This document shows positions 20,422 to 29,179 of a stretch of 64,000 nt of DNA, piece by piece. Each line of letters opens with the position of its first letter. Within the stretch, counting starts at the first letter, position 1. This stretch comes from Flavivirga algicola (GTDB lineage: Bacteria > Bacteroidota > Bacteroidia > Flavobacteriales > Flavobacteriaceae): NCBI RefSeq assembly GCF_012910715.1, contig NZ_JABBHF010000005.1:62001-126000 (forward strand), given 5' to 3'. Made by a program: the position numbers and the translations under genes. The notes under the pieces were generated by a model. The model saw only the letters and a list, made by a program, of their open reading frames with translations, was not told the origin of the DNA and searched no databases.

Positions 20422-20456
20422 AATTATGACAATATAGTACATATTTTGTCATAATT
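20422..20456. promoter_or_regulatory. Perfect inverted repeat, probable AraC-type operator
   Basis: AATTATGACAA (20422-20432) and TTGTCATAATT (20446-20456) are exact 11-bp inverted arms with a 13-bp spacer. They lie between the divergent regulator and kinase genes, roughly 29-63 bp upstream of the kinase -7 box, a typical activator position. Confidence 0.65.
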
Positions 20457-20484
20457 AGAATTTAAAACCAATGTTCTTTCGGTC

Positions 20485-20492
20485 TATATTTG
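20485..20492 (+). promoter_or_regulatory. -7 box of the sugar cassette promoter
   Basis: TATATTTG matches TAnnTTTG. It lies downstream of an in-frame ATG at 20471, which therefore would not be in the transcript. This favours the kinase start at 20510. No good -33 is visible, which fits an activated promoter. Confidence 0.6.
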
Positions 20493-20509
20493 ATATAAAT
20501 AATTTGGTT

Positions 20510-21415
20510 ATGAAAGTTTTATGTAGCGGATTAAACGTTGTAGATGTACTGGTGTCTACACCATCAAATATAAATGTTGGAGGGAAAAATGCGTGCGAAA
20601 AAATTTTATTGCAAGGAGGCGCTCCCGCAGGTAATGCCGCTTGTGCTATAGCTAAATTGGGACATGAAACTTCATTCTTGGGTTATTTTGGCAATAACCC
20701 TTTAAGCATGGTTGCTAAGAGTGAATTGACTAAGCATGGTGTTAAGGATGACTTTTTTTTATATAAAGAAGAGGCTTCTCCTGCCATTGCTGTTGTGCAA
20801 ATTGATAATCATGGAGAACGTACTGTATTGTATTCTACAAAATCGTATATGCCATTTTCGTCAAAGGATATTGATAAGAAATCTTTAAAGAATTTCGATT
20901 TAATCCTTGTCGATGGTTATGATACTGAAATAAATTTACATCTATTGAGGTTGGCAAACGATTTGGGTATCATGAGTGTGTTAGATATGGAAACTGCTGA
21001 AATGAACATTATGAAGACCATGTTAGAATTATGCTCTGATGCTATTTTACCTCTCGAAGCGGCAATAAGCATATCAGGAAAAGAAGATACCATAGAAGCC
21101 TTAAAGGCTGTTTCAAAAATGACTCATGCACAAGTTGTTATTACTGATGGTGCCAATGGGGCTTTTGCGTTACAAAAAGGAGAATTAATTTATCAACCAG
21201 CATTTAAAGTCAAAGTTGTAGATACTACGGGCTGTGGAGACTCTTTTCATGCAGCATATGCTTCAGCTTTATTACAAGATTTTAATTTAAGAGATAGATT
21301 GGTATATGCAAGTTACTACGCTTCTCAGGTAGCGCAACATTATGGAGGTAGAACCTATTTGCCAAACAGAAGTTTTATGGAAGAGCATTGTCCATTATTT
21401 GTAAAAAATAAATAG
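20510..21415 (+). CDS. PfkB-family carbohydrate kinase
   Basis: 301 residues from ATG 20510 (MKVLCSGLNVVDVLVSTPSN). Ribokinase/PfkB fold: the N-terminal Gly-rich sugar-binding segment GGAPAGNAACAIAKLG (residues 36-51) and the anion-hole/catalytic motif DTTGCGDSFHAAYASA, with the catalytic Asp at about 244. Phosphorylates a sugar hydroxyl with ATP. First gene of a three-gene operon with a putative ketose isomerase (8 bp later) and a class II aldolase, so it probably acts on a ketose before aldol cleavage. The sugar cannot be identified. Confidence 0.88.
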   Translation: MKVLCSGLNVVDVLVSTPSNINVGGKNACEKILLQGGAPAGNAACAIAKLGHETSFLGYFGNNPLSMVAKSELTKHGVKDDFFLYKEEASPAIAVVQIDNHGERTVLYSTKSYMPFSSKDIDKKSLKNFDLILVDGYDTEINLHLLRLANDLGIMSVLDMETAEMNIMKTMLELCSDAILPLEAAISISGKEDTIEALKAVSKMTHAQVVITDGANGAFALQKGELIYQPAFKVKVVDTTGCGDSFHAAYASALLQDFNLRDRLVYASYYASQVAQHYGGRTYLPNRSFMEEHCPLFVKNK

Positions 21416-21423
21416 AAAATATT

Positions 21424-22932
21424 ATGGAGATGATTAAAAAATTGTCCACTAAAAATGGGATAGTAAGCCACTTATTTGAAAAAGTTATAACTTCCAAAAA
21501 GCCTAATTATATAGCGAAAATAGCTTTTGTTGGTATAGGGCTTGAAGAGCATTTTGATTGGCAATCAATTTTGAGTAATTATAAGAAAGCGAAATTAGGT
21601 TTAGCGGAAGCCCTTCCTAAAGAACGATTTGAGTTAATTTCTTCAAAGGAGCCGATTCAAACTAAAGAGGCTATTTTTACATGGCTTAAAGAGATGCAGG
21701 CGCAAGGTATCGATGGTATTATTATTTATCAAGCTTCTTTTATTGCAGGAGATTTAGCCGCGACTTTGGCACGTTGGTTAAACCAAAATAAAATCCCCAT
21801 ACTAAGCTGGTCTCATGATGAAGAAACAGGGGGAAGGCTATCAAATAACAGGTTGTGCGGACAAAATTTTTTGTTGAATATTTTTAGTTCTTGCGGTGTA
21901 AAATTTTCATGGCTTTTCGAATCGCCTGAAGATGATGAGTTTAATAGTAATATTTTAAAGTTTGCCAAATCGGTTTATGTAAAAGCATCAATCAATCAAA
22001 AATCAGTTGGTATGGTTGGAGGCTTCAGAGTGCCAGGTTTTTATGATTGTGAGTTAAATGAACTTTCATTATTAAATAGGTTTGGGATAAAAATAGATAG
22101 AATTGATTTTGATACTATTTGGCAGCACGGGAAGAAATTTACAGACCTAACAATCCAAGAAATAAGGGACGAACTTCTTAATCATCCACTGTGCAAGTTT
22201 AATAATGTGACACATCAACAGATAGATAAATCTATTCGTTTGTCATTAGCTATGGCAGATTATGCACGTTTAAATGATTATCTGGGCATTGGGTTAAAAA
22301 ATTGGCCGGAGCTTTTTGATCATTACGGCATTGCAGGAGATGGGGCAGGCGCTTTGGTGCAAGATTTAGGAATACCTGTGGCCGATGAATCTGATATGGG
22401 GGCTTTGTTAACCATGATTTTAATGAATCAAATAAGTTTTGAAAAAGCCATTCCTACATTAGTGGATTTGTCATTGATTAATAAAAATGATAACCGAATA
22501 GGGTTCTGGCATTGTGGTGGTGCACCTACTAAACTTATTAATGGAGATACGGGATATGAAGTGAGAAACCATAGTATTTTGGAGAATTTTGATGTCGATA
22601 GTAGTATGGGTATGTTGTTAGAGTTTCTACAGAAAAAAGGCCCGGTAACAATTGCAAAATATCAATACCCTGAGGCTTCGCGAGTATTGACGTGGGAAGG
22701 AGATATTCGACCTTCAGAAATGGCATTTAGAGGTAGCTATGCAGAAGTGGAACCAAAGATAAATTCAGCCGGAGATATTTTAAGTACCGTTTTAAATAAC
22801 GGTTTGGATCACCATTGGATTATTGGGCGTGGCTATTTACAAAAAGACCTGAATGAGTTAAACCATTGGTTAGGAATCGATAATATTAAAATAGAAATTA
22901 GTAAAGATCATTTATATGGACACAGTAATTAA
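21424..22932 (+). CDS. L-fucose/L-arabinose isomerase-family sugar isomerase
   Basis: 502 residues. Not identical to classic FucI or AraA, but family features are visible: the metal-site segment VADESDMGALLTMILM, then FWHCGGAPTKL, and a terminal HHWIIGRGYLQKDLNEL that resembles the C-terminal His motif of the family. Expected reaction is aldose-ketose isomerisation. It overlaps the aldolase start by 17 bp, showing translational coupling. Shorter than E. coli FucI (591 residues). Substrate unknown. Confidence 0.75.
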   Translation: MEMIKKLSTKNGIVSHLFEKVITSKKPNYIAKIAFVGIGLEEHFDWQSILSNYKKAKLGLAEALPKERFELISSKEPIQTKEAIFTWLKEMQAQGIDGIIIYQASFIAGDLAATLARWLNQNKIPILSWSHDEETGGRLSNNRLCGQNFLLNIFSSCGVKFSWLFESPEDDEFNSNILKFAKSVYVKASINQKSVGMVGGFRVPGFYDCELNELSLLNRFGIKIDRIDFDTIWQHGKKFTDLTIQEIRDELLNHPLCKFNNVTHQQIDKSIRLSLAMADYARLNDYLGIGLKNWPELFDHYGIAGDGAGALVQDLGIPVADESDMGALLTMILMNQISFEKAIPTLVDLSLINKNDNRIGFWHCGGAPTKLINGDTGYEVRNHSILENFDVDSSMGMLLEFLQKKGPVTIAKYQYPEASRVLTWEGDIRPSEMAFRGSYAEVEPKINSAGDILSTVLNNGLDHHWIIGRGYLQKDLNELNHWLGIDNIKIEISKDHLYGHSN

Positions 22933-23797
22933 AAGCAACATAAAGACTATCTATAATCAAGACTATAAAAGTCTTAAGGAATTATTTATTGATTACAGGG
23001 CCACGCAACGCTGCTTACCAGCTTTTAACGTTAATGATAATTATGATTTAAAAGCTGTGGTAGAAGCTTCAGACGATATGGATACTCACGTTATGGTTAT
23101 GACATATCCTCCTGTAGCGGAGTTAAACACTACAGAGGTTTTTAGGTCATTGGTTGATGGATTTAAAAAACGATCTAAAAACAAAATTTTTCTCCATTTA
23201 GATCATAGCACTTCTGTTGATTTATGTAAAAGAGCAATAGATTCTGGCTATGATTCTGTTATGATAGATGGTTCGCAGGTATCGTTAGAAAAAAATATTA
23301 AAATGACACAGGAAGTCGTTAATTATGCTGCTTCTGCTGGTGTTGTTGTTGAAGCAGAAATAGGAAAAATTATGGGGCGTGATGTTGTGGTGAAATCAGA
23401 CAATGATTTTTTGGCAGATGTTGGTGAAGTGAAACAACTGTTTGAAGCCACGGATGTAGATTTAGTTGCTGTAGGTATTGGAACGGCTCATGGGTTTACG
23501 CCTACTGAGCCTAAAATTCATTTTGATAGGTTACAAGAAATTGCAGAAGCAATTCCGGCGCCTTTGGTTTTGCATGGAGGGACAGGAATTCCCGATACAG
23601 ATATTCAAAAATCAATTTGTATGGGTATGAGCAAAATTAATATTGGAACCATAGTACATAATACCTATATGAAGTATGCTTTTGAAGAAATGAAAAAGGC
23701 AGGGAATGATGCTTATCCACCTTATGTTATGAAAGAAGTGCTTCCAAAAATAAAGAATGTTGTTAAAGACCGACTGAAGGCAGTTAATTACAAGTAA
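22916..23797 (+). CDS. Class II (zinc) aldolase, fructose-bisphosphate/tagatose type
   Basis: 293 residues of the FbaA/KbaY family, not the FucA/RhaD fold. Active-site elements: IFLHLDHSTS (D96 and zinc ligand H97), GYDSVMIDGSQ, VVEAEIG, GIGTAHG (H192), LVLHGGTGIP (H220) and SKINIGT. It would cleave a ketose phosphate to DHAP and an aldehyde, completing the isomerase-kinase-aldolase pathway. A 5' extension of about 20 residues precedes the core. Last gene of the cassette; ctlX downstream has its own -7 box. Confidence 0.88.
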   Translation: MDTVIKSNIKTIYNQDYKSLKELFIDYRATQRCLPAFNVNDNYDLKAVVEASDDMDTHVMVMTYPPVAELNTTEVFRSLVDGFKKRSKNKIFLHLDHSTSVDLCKRAIDSGYDSVMIDGSQVSLEKNIKMTQEVVNYAASAGVVVEAEIGKIMGRDVVVKSDNDFLADVGEVKQLFEATDVDLVAVGIGTAHGFTPTEPKIHFDRLQEIAEAIPAPLVLHGGTGIPDTDIQKSICMGMSKINIGTIVHNTYMKYAFEEMKKAGNDAYPPYVMKEVLPKIKNVVKDRLKAVNYK

Positions 23798-23861
23798 TAG
23801 TAATTGAATGACTTGAAAAGTTTCTTTTATTAAAATATAAGTTAATTACAGTTTAATAGTA

Positions 23862-23869
23862 TAATTTTG
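23862..23869 (+). promoter_or_regulatory. -7 box before ctlX
   Basis: TAATTTTG matches TAnnTTTG, 20 bp before the ctlX ATG. Suggests ctlX is transcribed independently of the sugar cassette with a very short leader. Confidence 0.55.
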
Positions 23870-23889
23870 CATTTCATATTGGAATAGAA

Positions 23890-24825
23890 ATGCAACAAAC
23901 AACAAATACTATCTTAATGGTTCGTCCTGTAAATTTTAGGATGAATGAGCAAACGGCGGTAAATAATTACTATCAAAAAATAATAGATAACTTATTGCCA
24001 GAAGCAGTTAATGTCAAAGCGCAGCAAGAATTTGATCATTATGTTAAAAAATTAAGAGCTATAGGGGTTGATGTCATAGTTGTTAATGATACGGATGCCA
24101 CAGATACCCCAGACTCTATTTTTCCAAATAACTGGGTGTCATTTCATGAGAATGGTGATGTAGGCTTGTATCCTATGTTTGCAGAAAACAGGCGTTTAGA
24201 ACGCCGTGAGGATATTTTGAATATTCTTGAAGAAAAAGGATTTTTAATAAGTAATATCGTTGATTATACTAGTGCTGAAGATGAAAACATATTTCTCGAA
24301 GGTACTGGAAGTTTGTTGTTGGATCGTGAAAATAGAAAAGCATATTGTGCGTTATCGCCTAGAGCCGATGAAGATTTAGTTATTGAATTTTGTGAAGATT
24401 TTGAATATATACCGGTAATTTTTACCTCAAATCAGACTGTAGATGGTAAACGTAAAGCTATTTATCATACCAATGTTATGATGTGTTTGGGAGAGACCTT
24501 TGTTGTTATTTGTTTAAGTAGTATTGATGACAAAAAAGAACGCAAAAATGTGATCGGCCATCTAAAGGAAAATAACAAAGAAATTATTGATATTACAGAA
24601 GCCCAGGTAAATAATTTTGCAGGTAATATGTTGCAGGTAAAAGGAGCTAATGATGAGCGCTATTTAATTATGAGTCAAGCTGCTTATGATTCGCTGACAA
24701 AATCTCAAATTAAGATTTTAGAGAAACATACTAAGATATTATCGAGTTCATTAAATACTATTGAAGCTTGTGGTGGTGGTAGCGCACGTTGTATGATGGC
24801 AGAAGTGTTTTTGCCTAGAGCTTAA
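23890..24825 (+). CDS. ctlX: Citrulline utilization hydrolase (CtlX) type protein
   Basis: 311 residues, guanidino-modifying superfamily, CtlX branch. Seen: DSIFPNNWVSF (D75, N80-N81), LEGTGSLLLDR (E137), IYHTNVMM (H193) and the nucleophile GGGSARCMMAEVFLPRA (C301) at the extreme C-terminus. Expected to hydrolyse citrulline or a related ureido/guanidino compound. The last 4 bp overlap the 3' end of the convergent histidine kinase gene. Confidence 0.87.
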   Translation: MQQTTNTILMVRPVNFRMNEQTAVNNYYQKIIDNLLPEAVNVKAQQEFDHYVKKLRAIGVDVIVVNDTDATDTPDSIFPNNWVSFHENGDVGLYPMFAENRRLERREDILNILEEKGFLISNIVDYTSAEDENIFLEGTGSLLLDRENRKAYCALSPRADEDLVIEFCEDFEYIPVIFTSNQTVDGKRKAIYHTNVMMCLGETFVVICLSSIDDKKERKNVIGHLKENNKEIIDITEAQVNNFAGNMLQVKGANDERYLIMSQAAYDSLTKSQIKILEKHTKILSSSLNTIEACGGGSARCMMAEVFLPRA

Positions 24826-26894
24826 TCACCATTGGGTCTTGATTTTGGTAGTTGTACATAGAACGTACTTCCTACACCTTGGGTACTTTCTACCCAAATT
24901 TTACCATTATTCAATTCTATTAATTCCTTACAAATAGAAAGTCCCAATCCAGTACCTTTTTCGTTACTGGTACCAACGGTAGTGAAAGAACTATTTTTGA
25001 AGAGTTTTTCTAGGTTGTGTTTAGATATACCAACTCCAGTATCGGCGATGCTTACAATACAGCTTCCGTTACTTATATGATTAGAAATGGTAATGGTATC
25101 TCCATCCTTACAGAATTTTAAAGCATTAGCAAGTAGGTTTTGTACAACAATCTCAAACATACTTCTATCCGCATAGGCAAAATCACGTAAAGAATGGTCA
25201 ACTAGAGCGATGCCTTTGCTTTCCATACGCTGTTCAATAAGTTTGACCTTATCTTCAAAAACTTCTTGGATGTCAAACAAACTAGGCTTTGGCTCTAACG
25301 ACTGCATTTGAGATTTAGACCAGTTTAATAAATTAAACAATAACAACGAGGCATTGTTTGCGTTTTCACTTAATTCTGGAATTAAATTATCAAACTCTTC
25401 TCTAGATAGGGAGCCATCTTTGAGTAAATCTATAAAACCGTTAATAGAAGAAAGCGAATCCTTTAAATCGTGAGACACAATAGAAAATAATTTGTCTTTC
25501 ACATTATTCACGCTTTCAAGATGCTTCGTTTGTTCTTGAAATGCGGCATTTTGTAATTCAATTTTAATATTTTTTTCTTCTAACTCTTGTGTATATTTTA
25601 TATTGCTATTACGCTTTAAATAAATTAAGATTAAAAAAGTGGATACAATAGCGAGTGCTGCTAATAAAGCGTAAAAAATAAGCTTGAATTTGCCATAATC
25701 TTCATTTTTGGCTTCCATTGGTTCTATTTTTCCTGCCGTATTTGCTTCTTCGTCTATAATTGGTTTGTCAAAATTTGGATCTAGTTCCAATACAAGAGGT
25801 TCTTCAGTTTCCGAATCTATGTTTACTTCTTTTTTATTAAACTTGTTTTTTAAATCGTAATATTGGCGTTGCCACATAAAAGCTCTGTCAAATCGTTTTT
25901 TCGTAGAATCTAACGATTTCATCAACTTGTAATGCTTGAGTAATTCTGTTTTATTACCTATGCTTTTAGCGATACCTCCAGCTTCAAGTAATTGTTTTTC
26001 TGCTAAGATTAATTTACCTTGTTGTAAATTTAAATGCCCTATGTTATTTAGAGCAATTAATAAACCTTCTTTATAACGACTACGCCTATTAAGCCTTAAA
26101 CCTTTTACTAAATATTTAGCTGCATTATCGTAATCATTGAACATTAAATATTCGCCGCCTAATTTAGGGTAAATACGTCCACGTACAGAATCTCTGTTTG
26201 TTGTTTTATTGGCTAATACTTTTTCGTAATGTTCTATTGCTTTTCGGTGCTCTTTTTTAAAAGAAAATAACTCTGCTAATTGACTGTTGGATCGATTAGT
26301 TCCTTTTACATCATTTAATTGTTCCTGTACATTTAAAGCTTTCGAATAAAACTCTATGGCCTTATCATAAGCATTAATATTATAGTAGGCATCTGCTAAA
26401 TTGCTATATGCTAATCGTAAATCTTCTACTAAATGCCTTTTTTCCAACTCTTTAATAGCTGCAAGTGAAAACTGTAACCCTTTTGCATAGTTACCTCGCT
26501 TAATTTCAATTAAACCAATGCTGTTATTTACTTTGGCAATTCCAAGCGTGTCCTTTAATTGATTAAATAAAGCTTTAGACTTTTCATAACCACTAACAGC
26601 ATTTATATAATCGCTCTTTACTGCATATATGAGTGCTTTATAATAGGTGATTTCTGCAATGCCTTTATTGTAATTTAAATTATGAGATAATTTTTCACTT
26701 TCAATAATGTACTTTAAGGCTCTATCGTAATCGTTTATATCATAAAGCGATTTAATAAGCTTTATAGAAGTGTCTATTTTTAAAGTGTCTTGGTTTTGGT
26801 AAGCTAACTCTAGGGCGAGGCTATCCACATCGTTGGTTTGAGAGTAACCAATCAACACAGATAAAAATACAATACATGTAATTATTTTCCTCAT
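24822..26894 (-). CDS. TPR-domain sensor histidine kinase
   Basis: 690 residues: signal peptide (MRKIITCIVFLSVLIGYSQ), about seven TPR-like helical repeats (residues ~30-340, e.g. AKVNNSIGLIEIKRGNYAKG), one membrane helix (~405-428, FYALLAALAIVSTFLILIYL), a short coiled coil, HisKA with the phosphoacceptor in LFSIVSHDLKDSLSSINGFI, and HATPase_c with N box LLANALKFCKDG, G1 DTGVGIS, G2 GTGLGLSICKEL. The TPRs are periplasmic, a layout typical of Bacteroidota. No response regulator lies next to it, so it is an orphan kinase. Confidence 0.93.
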   Translation of the reverse strand: MRKIITCIVFLSVLIGYSQTNDVDSLALELAYQNQDTLKIDTSIKLIKSLYDINDYDRALKYIIESEKLSHNLNYNKGIAEITYYKALIYAVKSDYINAVSGYEKSKALFNQLKDTLGIAKVNNSIGLIEIKRGNYAKGLQFSLAAIKELEKRHLVEDLRLAYSNLADAYYNINAYDKAIEFYSKALNVQEQLNDVKGTNRSNSQLAELFSFKKEHRKAIEHYEKVLANKTTNRDSVRGRIYPKLGGEYLMFNDYDNAAKYLVKGLRLNRRSRYKEGLLIALNNIGHLNLQQGKLILAEKQLLEAGGIAKSIGNKTELLKHYKLMKSLDSTKKRFDRAFMWQRQYYDLKNKFNKKEVNIDSETEEPLVLELDPNFDKPIIDEEANTAGKIEPMEAKNEDYGKFKLIFYALLAALAIVSTFLILIYLKRNSNIKYTQELEEKNIKIELQNAAFQEQTKHLESVNNVKDKLFSIVSHDLKDSLSSINGFIDLLKDGSLSREEFDNLIPELSENANNASLLLFNLLNWSKSQMQSLEPKPSLFDIQEVFEDKVKLIEQRMESKGIALVDHSLRDFAYADRSMFEIVVQNLLANALKFCKDGDTITISNHISNGSCIVSIADTGVGISKHNLEKLFKNSSFTTVGTSNEKGTGLGLSICKELIELNNGKIWVESTQGVGSTFYVQLPKSRPNGD

Positions 26895-27374
26895 ATAACA
26901 TTTTAATTACAACTATAAATCAAGCAATAATTAAAGTTGTCTTAAATTTGAGGGAAAGTAAGAGCACTTTATTAAGTTGTAACGTGTTTGTTAGTGTTAA
27001 AATTTTCCAAATAAATGGATTAACTAATAGCTTTACGAAACAAAAGTTGGAAAAAGCAAATTTAAAATCTAATTTCTGCGTTTTAATACCAATAAATTAG
27101 ATAAAAGGACATTGTAATTTTAACATAAAAATCGACGAATAGACGAACGGTAAAAATCATAGAAAAAGAGCACTTTTATCGACGAAATGCATGTTTTTTT
27201 TAGATACATTTTTACGCTTTTTTTATAACAATTTGAGAATGAGTTATTTGTTGGTTTTTCTTTCAAATAGTGTTTTCATTTTTATTTTATTGGTAGACTA
27301 TTTTTTAAGACTACTTTTACAAGTAATGCTTTGATAAAATTTTTATCTTTGCGCACCTAAAAATTCACTATATA
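26895..27374. other. 480-bp intergenic region before argS
   Basis: Very AT-rich, separating the divergent histidine kinase and argS. Apart from the argS -7 box near its right end I see no ORF, hairpin or repeat. Two similar words, ATCGACGAA at about 27131 and 27179, are the only recurrence. Confidence 0.5.
27344..27351 (+). promoter_or_regulatory. -7 box of the argS promoter
   Basis: TATCTTTG, a perfect TAnnTTTG, 23 bp before the argS ATG. The same octamer precedes queE and the gat leader. Confidence 0.6.
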
Positions 27375-29159
27375 ATGAGCCTTCAAGAGACTTTAGCTAA
27401 TCAAGTAAAAAGAGCCGTAGCATCGAGTTTTAATGTTGAATTGGAAACCGTGGAATTTCAAGCGACCCGAAAAGAGTTTGCTGGAGATATTACTGTTGTT
27501 ATTTTCCCAATGTTACGCTTTGTAAAAGGTAATCCAGTGCAAATAGGAGAGACTATTGGTCATTATTTAGTGGAACATGTAGCAGATGTAAAGGCATTTA
27601 ATGTGGTTAAGGGCTTTTTAAATGTAGAAATAAGCGATTCGTATTACATCGACTTTTTTAATAAAATAAAAGATAATGAAGCCTATGGTTTTACTTTGCC
27701 TAATGTCGAAAAAAAGGCAGTAATGGTAGAGTATTCTTCACCAAACACCAACAAACCATTACATTTAGGACATGTACGAAATAACCTTTTAGGTTATAGT
27801 GTGGCCGAAATTTTAAAAGCAGCAGGAACCAAAGTATACAAAACACAGATTATAAACGATCGTGGGATTCATATTTGTAAAAGTATGTTGGCGTGGAAAC
27901 GTTTTGGAAATGCTGAAACTCCAGAGAGTACTGGTTTAAAAGGGGATAAGTTAGTAGGTAATTACTATGTGAAGTTTGACCAGGAATACAAAAAGGAAAT
28001 ACAAAACTTAGTGGTTTCTGGAGAAACAGAAGAAGAAGCTAAGAAAAAGGCGCCTATTTTGTTGGAAGCTCAAGATATGCTTTTAAAATGGGAAGCAGGC
28101 GATGAAGAAACAGTAGCCCTTTGGAAGAAAATGAATGGTTGGGTGTATGATGGTTTTGATATAACCTATAAAAACTTAGGTGTAGATTTCGATACACTGT
28201 ATTATGAAAGCGATACTTACCTATTAGGGAAAGAATTTGTTGCCGAAGGCTTAAGGTCTGGTGTTTTTCATAAGGAAGAAGATGGCTCTGTTTGGTGTGA
28301 TTTAACAGAGGACGGGTTAGATAAAAAAATTGTATTACGAGCTGATGGAACTGCAGTTTATATGACTCAGGATATAGGTACAGCGATACAGCGTATTAAA
28401 GATTATCCAGATGTAGGTGGTTTGGTTTATACGGTTGGTAATGAGCAGGATTATCATTTTCAAGTATTATTTCTAATTCTAAAAAAACTTGGTTTCGAAT
28501 GGGCTGAAAATTTATACCATTTAAGTTACGGTATGGTAGATTTGCCAAGCGGAAAGATGAAAAGTAGAGAAGGTACAGTGGTTGATGCTGACGACTTAAT
28601 TGATGATATGGCTAAAACGGCTGGTGAAATTTCGGAAGAATTAGGGAAGCTTGATGGCTATTCTGATGACGAAAAACAAGCCTTGTATAAAACGATTGGT
28701 TTAGGTGCTCTAAAATATTATGTCTTAAAAGTAGACCCTAAAAAACGTATTTTGTTTGATCCTAAAGAGTCTATCGATTTTCAAGGGAATACGGGGCCTT
28801 TTATTCAATATACTTATGCTAGGATTCAATCTATTTTAAGAAAGGCCACTTTGACTACGCTCAATGACCAAAATATAAGTGGAATTAATCTTCACGAAAA
28901 AGAAAAAGAGCTTTTAAAACAAATCCAATTGTTCCCAGAGGTTATTCAAAATGCTGCAGCGCAACATAGTCCTGCATTAATAGCGAACTATATCTATGAC
29001 TTAGTTAAGTTGTATAATTCCTTTTTTCAAAATGTATCCATTTTAGGCGCAGATAATGAAAGTGAAAAAGTATTCAGAGTACAACTTTCAAATACGACTG
29101 GAAATACTATCAAAAATGCATTTAGGTTATTAGGAATTCATGTTCCTGAAAGGATGTAA
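27375..29159 (+). CDS. argS: Arginyl-tRNA synthetase
   Basis: 594 residues, class I synthetase. The HIGH-like motif is in YSSPNTNKPLHLGHVRNN, and the KMSKS counterpart is GKMKSREGT. The N-terminal Add-1 domain and C-terminal DALR anticodon domain (IQSILRK to the end LGIHVPERM) are full length. The start of the DALR domain contains a copy of the dispersed TCGACT/GCTCA-type repeat in frame (28847-28869). Confidence 0.98.
   Translation: MSLQETLANQVKRAVASSFNVELETVEFQATRKEFAGDITVVIFPMLRFVKGNPVQIGETIGHYLVEHVADVKAFNVVKGFLNVEISDSYYIDFFNKIKDNEAYGFTLPNVEKKAVMVEYSSPNTNKPLHLGHVRNNLLGYSVAEILKAAGTKVYKTQIINDRGIHICKSMLAWKRFGNAETPESTGLKGDKLVGNYYVKFDQEYKKEIQNLVVSGETEEEAKKKAPILLEAQDMLLKWEAGDEETVALWKKMNGWVYDGFDITYKNLGVDFDTLYYESDTYLLGKEFVAEGLRSGVFHKEEDGSVWCDLTEDGLDKKIVLRADGTAVYMTQDIGTAIQRIKDYPDVGGLVYTVGNEQDYHFQVLFLILKKLGFEWAENLYHLSYGMVDLPSGKMKSREGTVVDADDLIDDMAKTAGEISEELGKLDGYSDDEKQALYKTIGLGALKYYVLKVDPKKRILFDPKESIDFQGNTGPFIQYTYARIQSILRKATLTTLNDQNISGINLHEKEKELLKQIQLFPEVIQNAAAQHSPALIANYIYDLVKLYNSFFQNVSILGADNESEKVFRVQLSNTTGNTIKNAFRLLGIHVPERM
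28847..28869. repeat. Dispersed palindromic repeat copy inside argS
   Basis: CACTTTGACTACGCTCAATG plus ACC. Its reverse complement differs at only three positions from 14406-14428. It is translated in frame, giving roughly ATLTTLNDQ, in the argS anticodon-binding domain. Confidence 0.6.
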
Positions 29160-29179
29160 TTAGTGAATTTTAACCCTGT

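Noticed and set aside
19557-23797. Sulfoquinovose (sulfo-EMP) pathway assignment for the sugar cassette
   Set aside because: Isomerase-kinase-aldolase order is similar, but no sulfoquinovosidase, sulfolactaldehyde reductase or sulfonate exporter is present, and residues for sulfonate binding could not be assessed.
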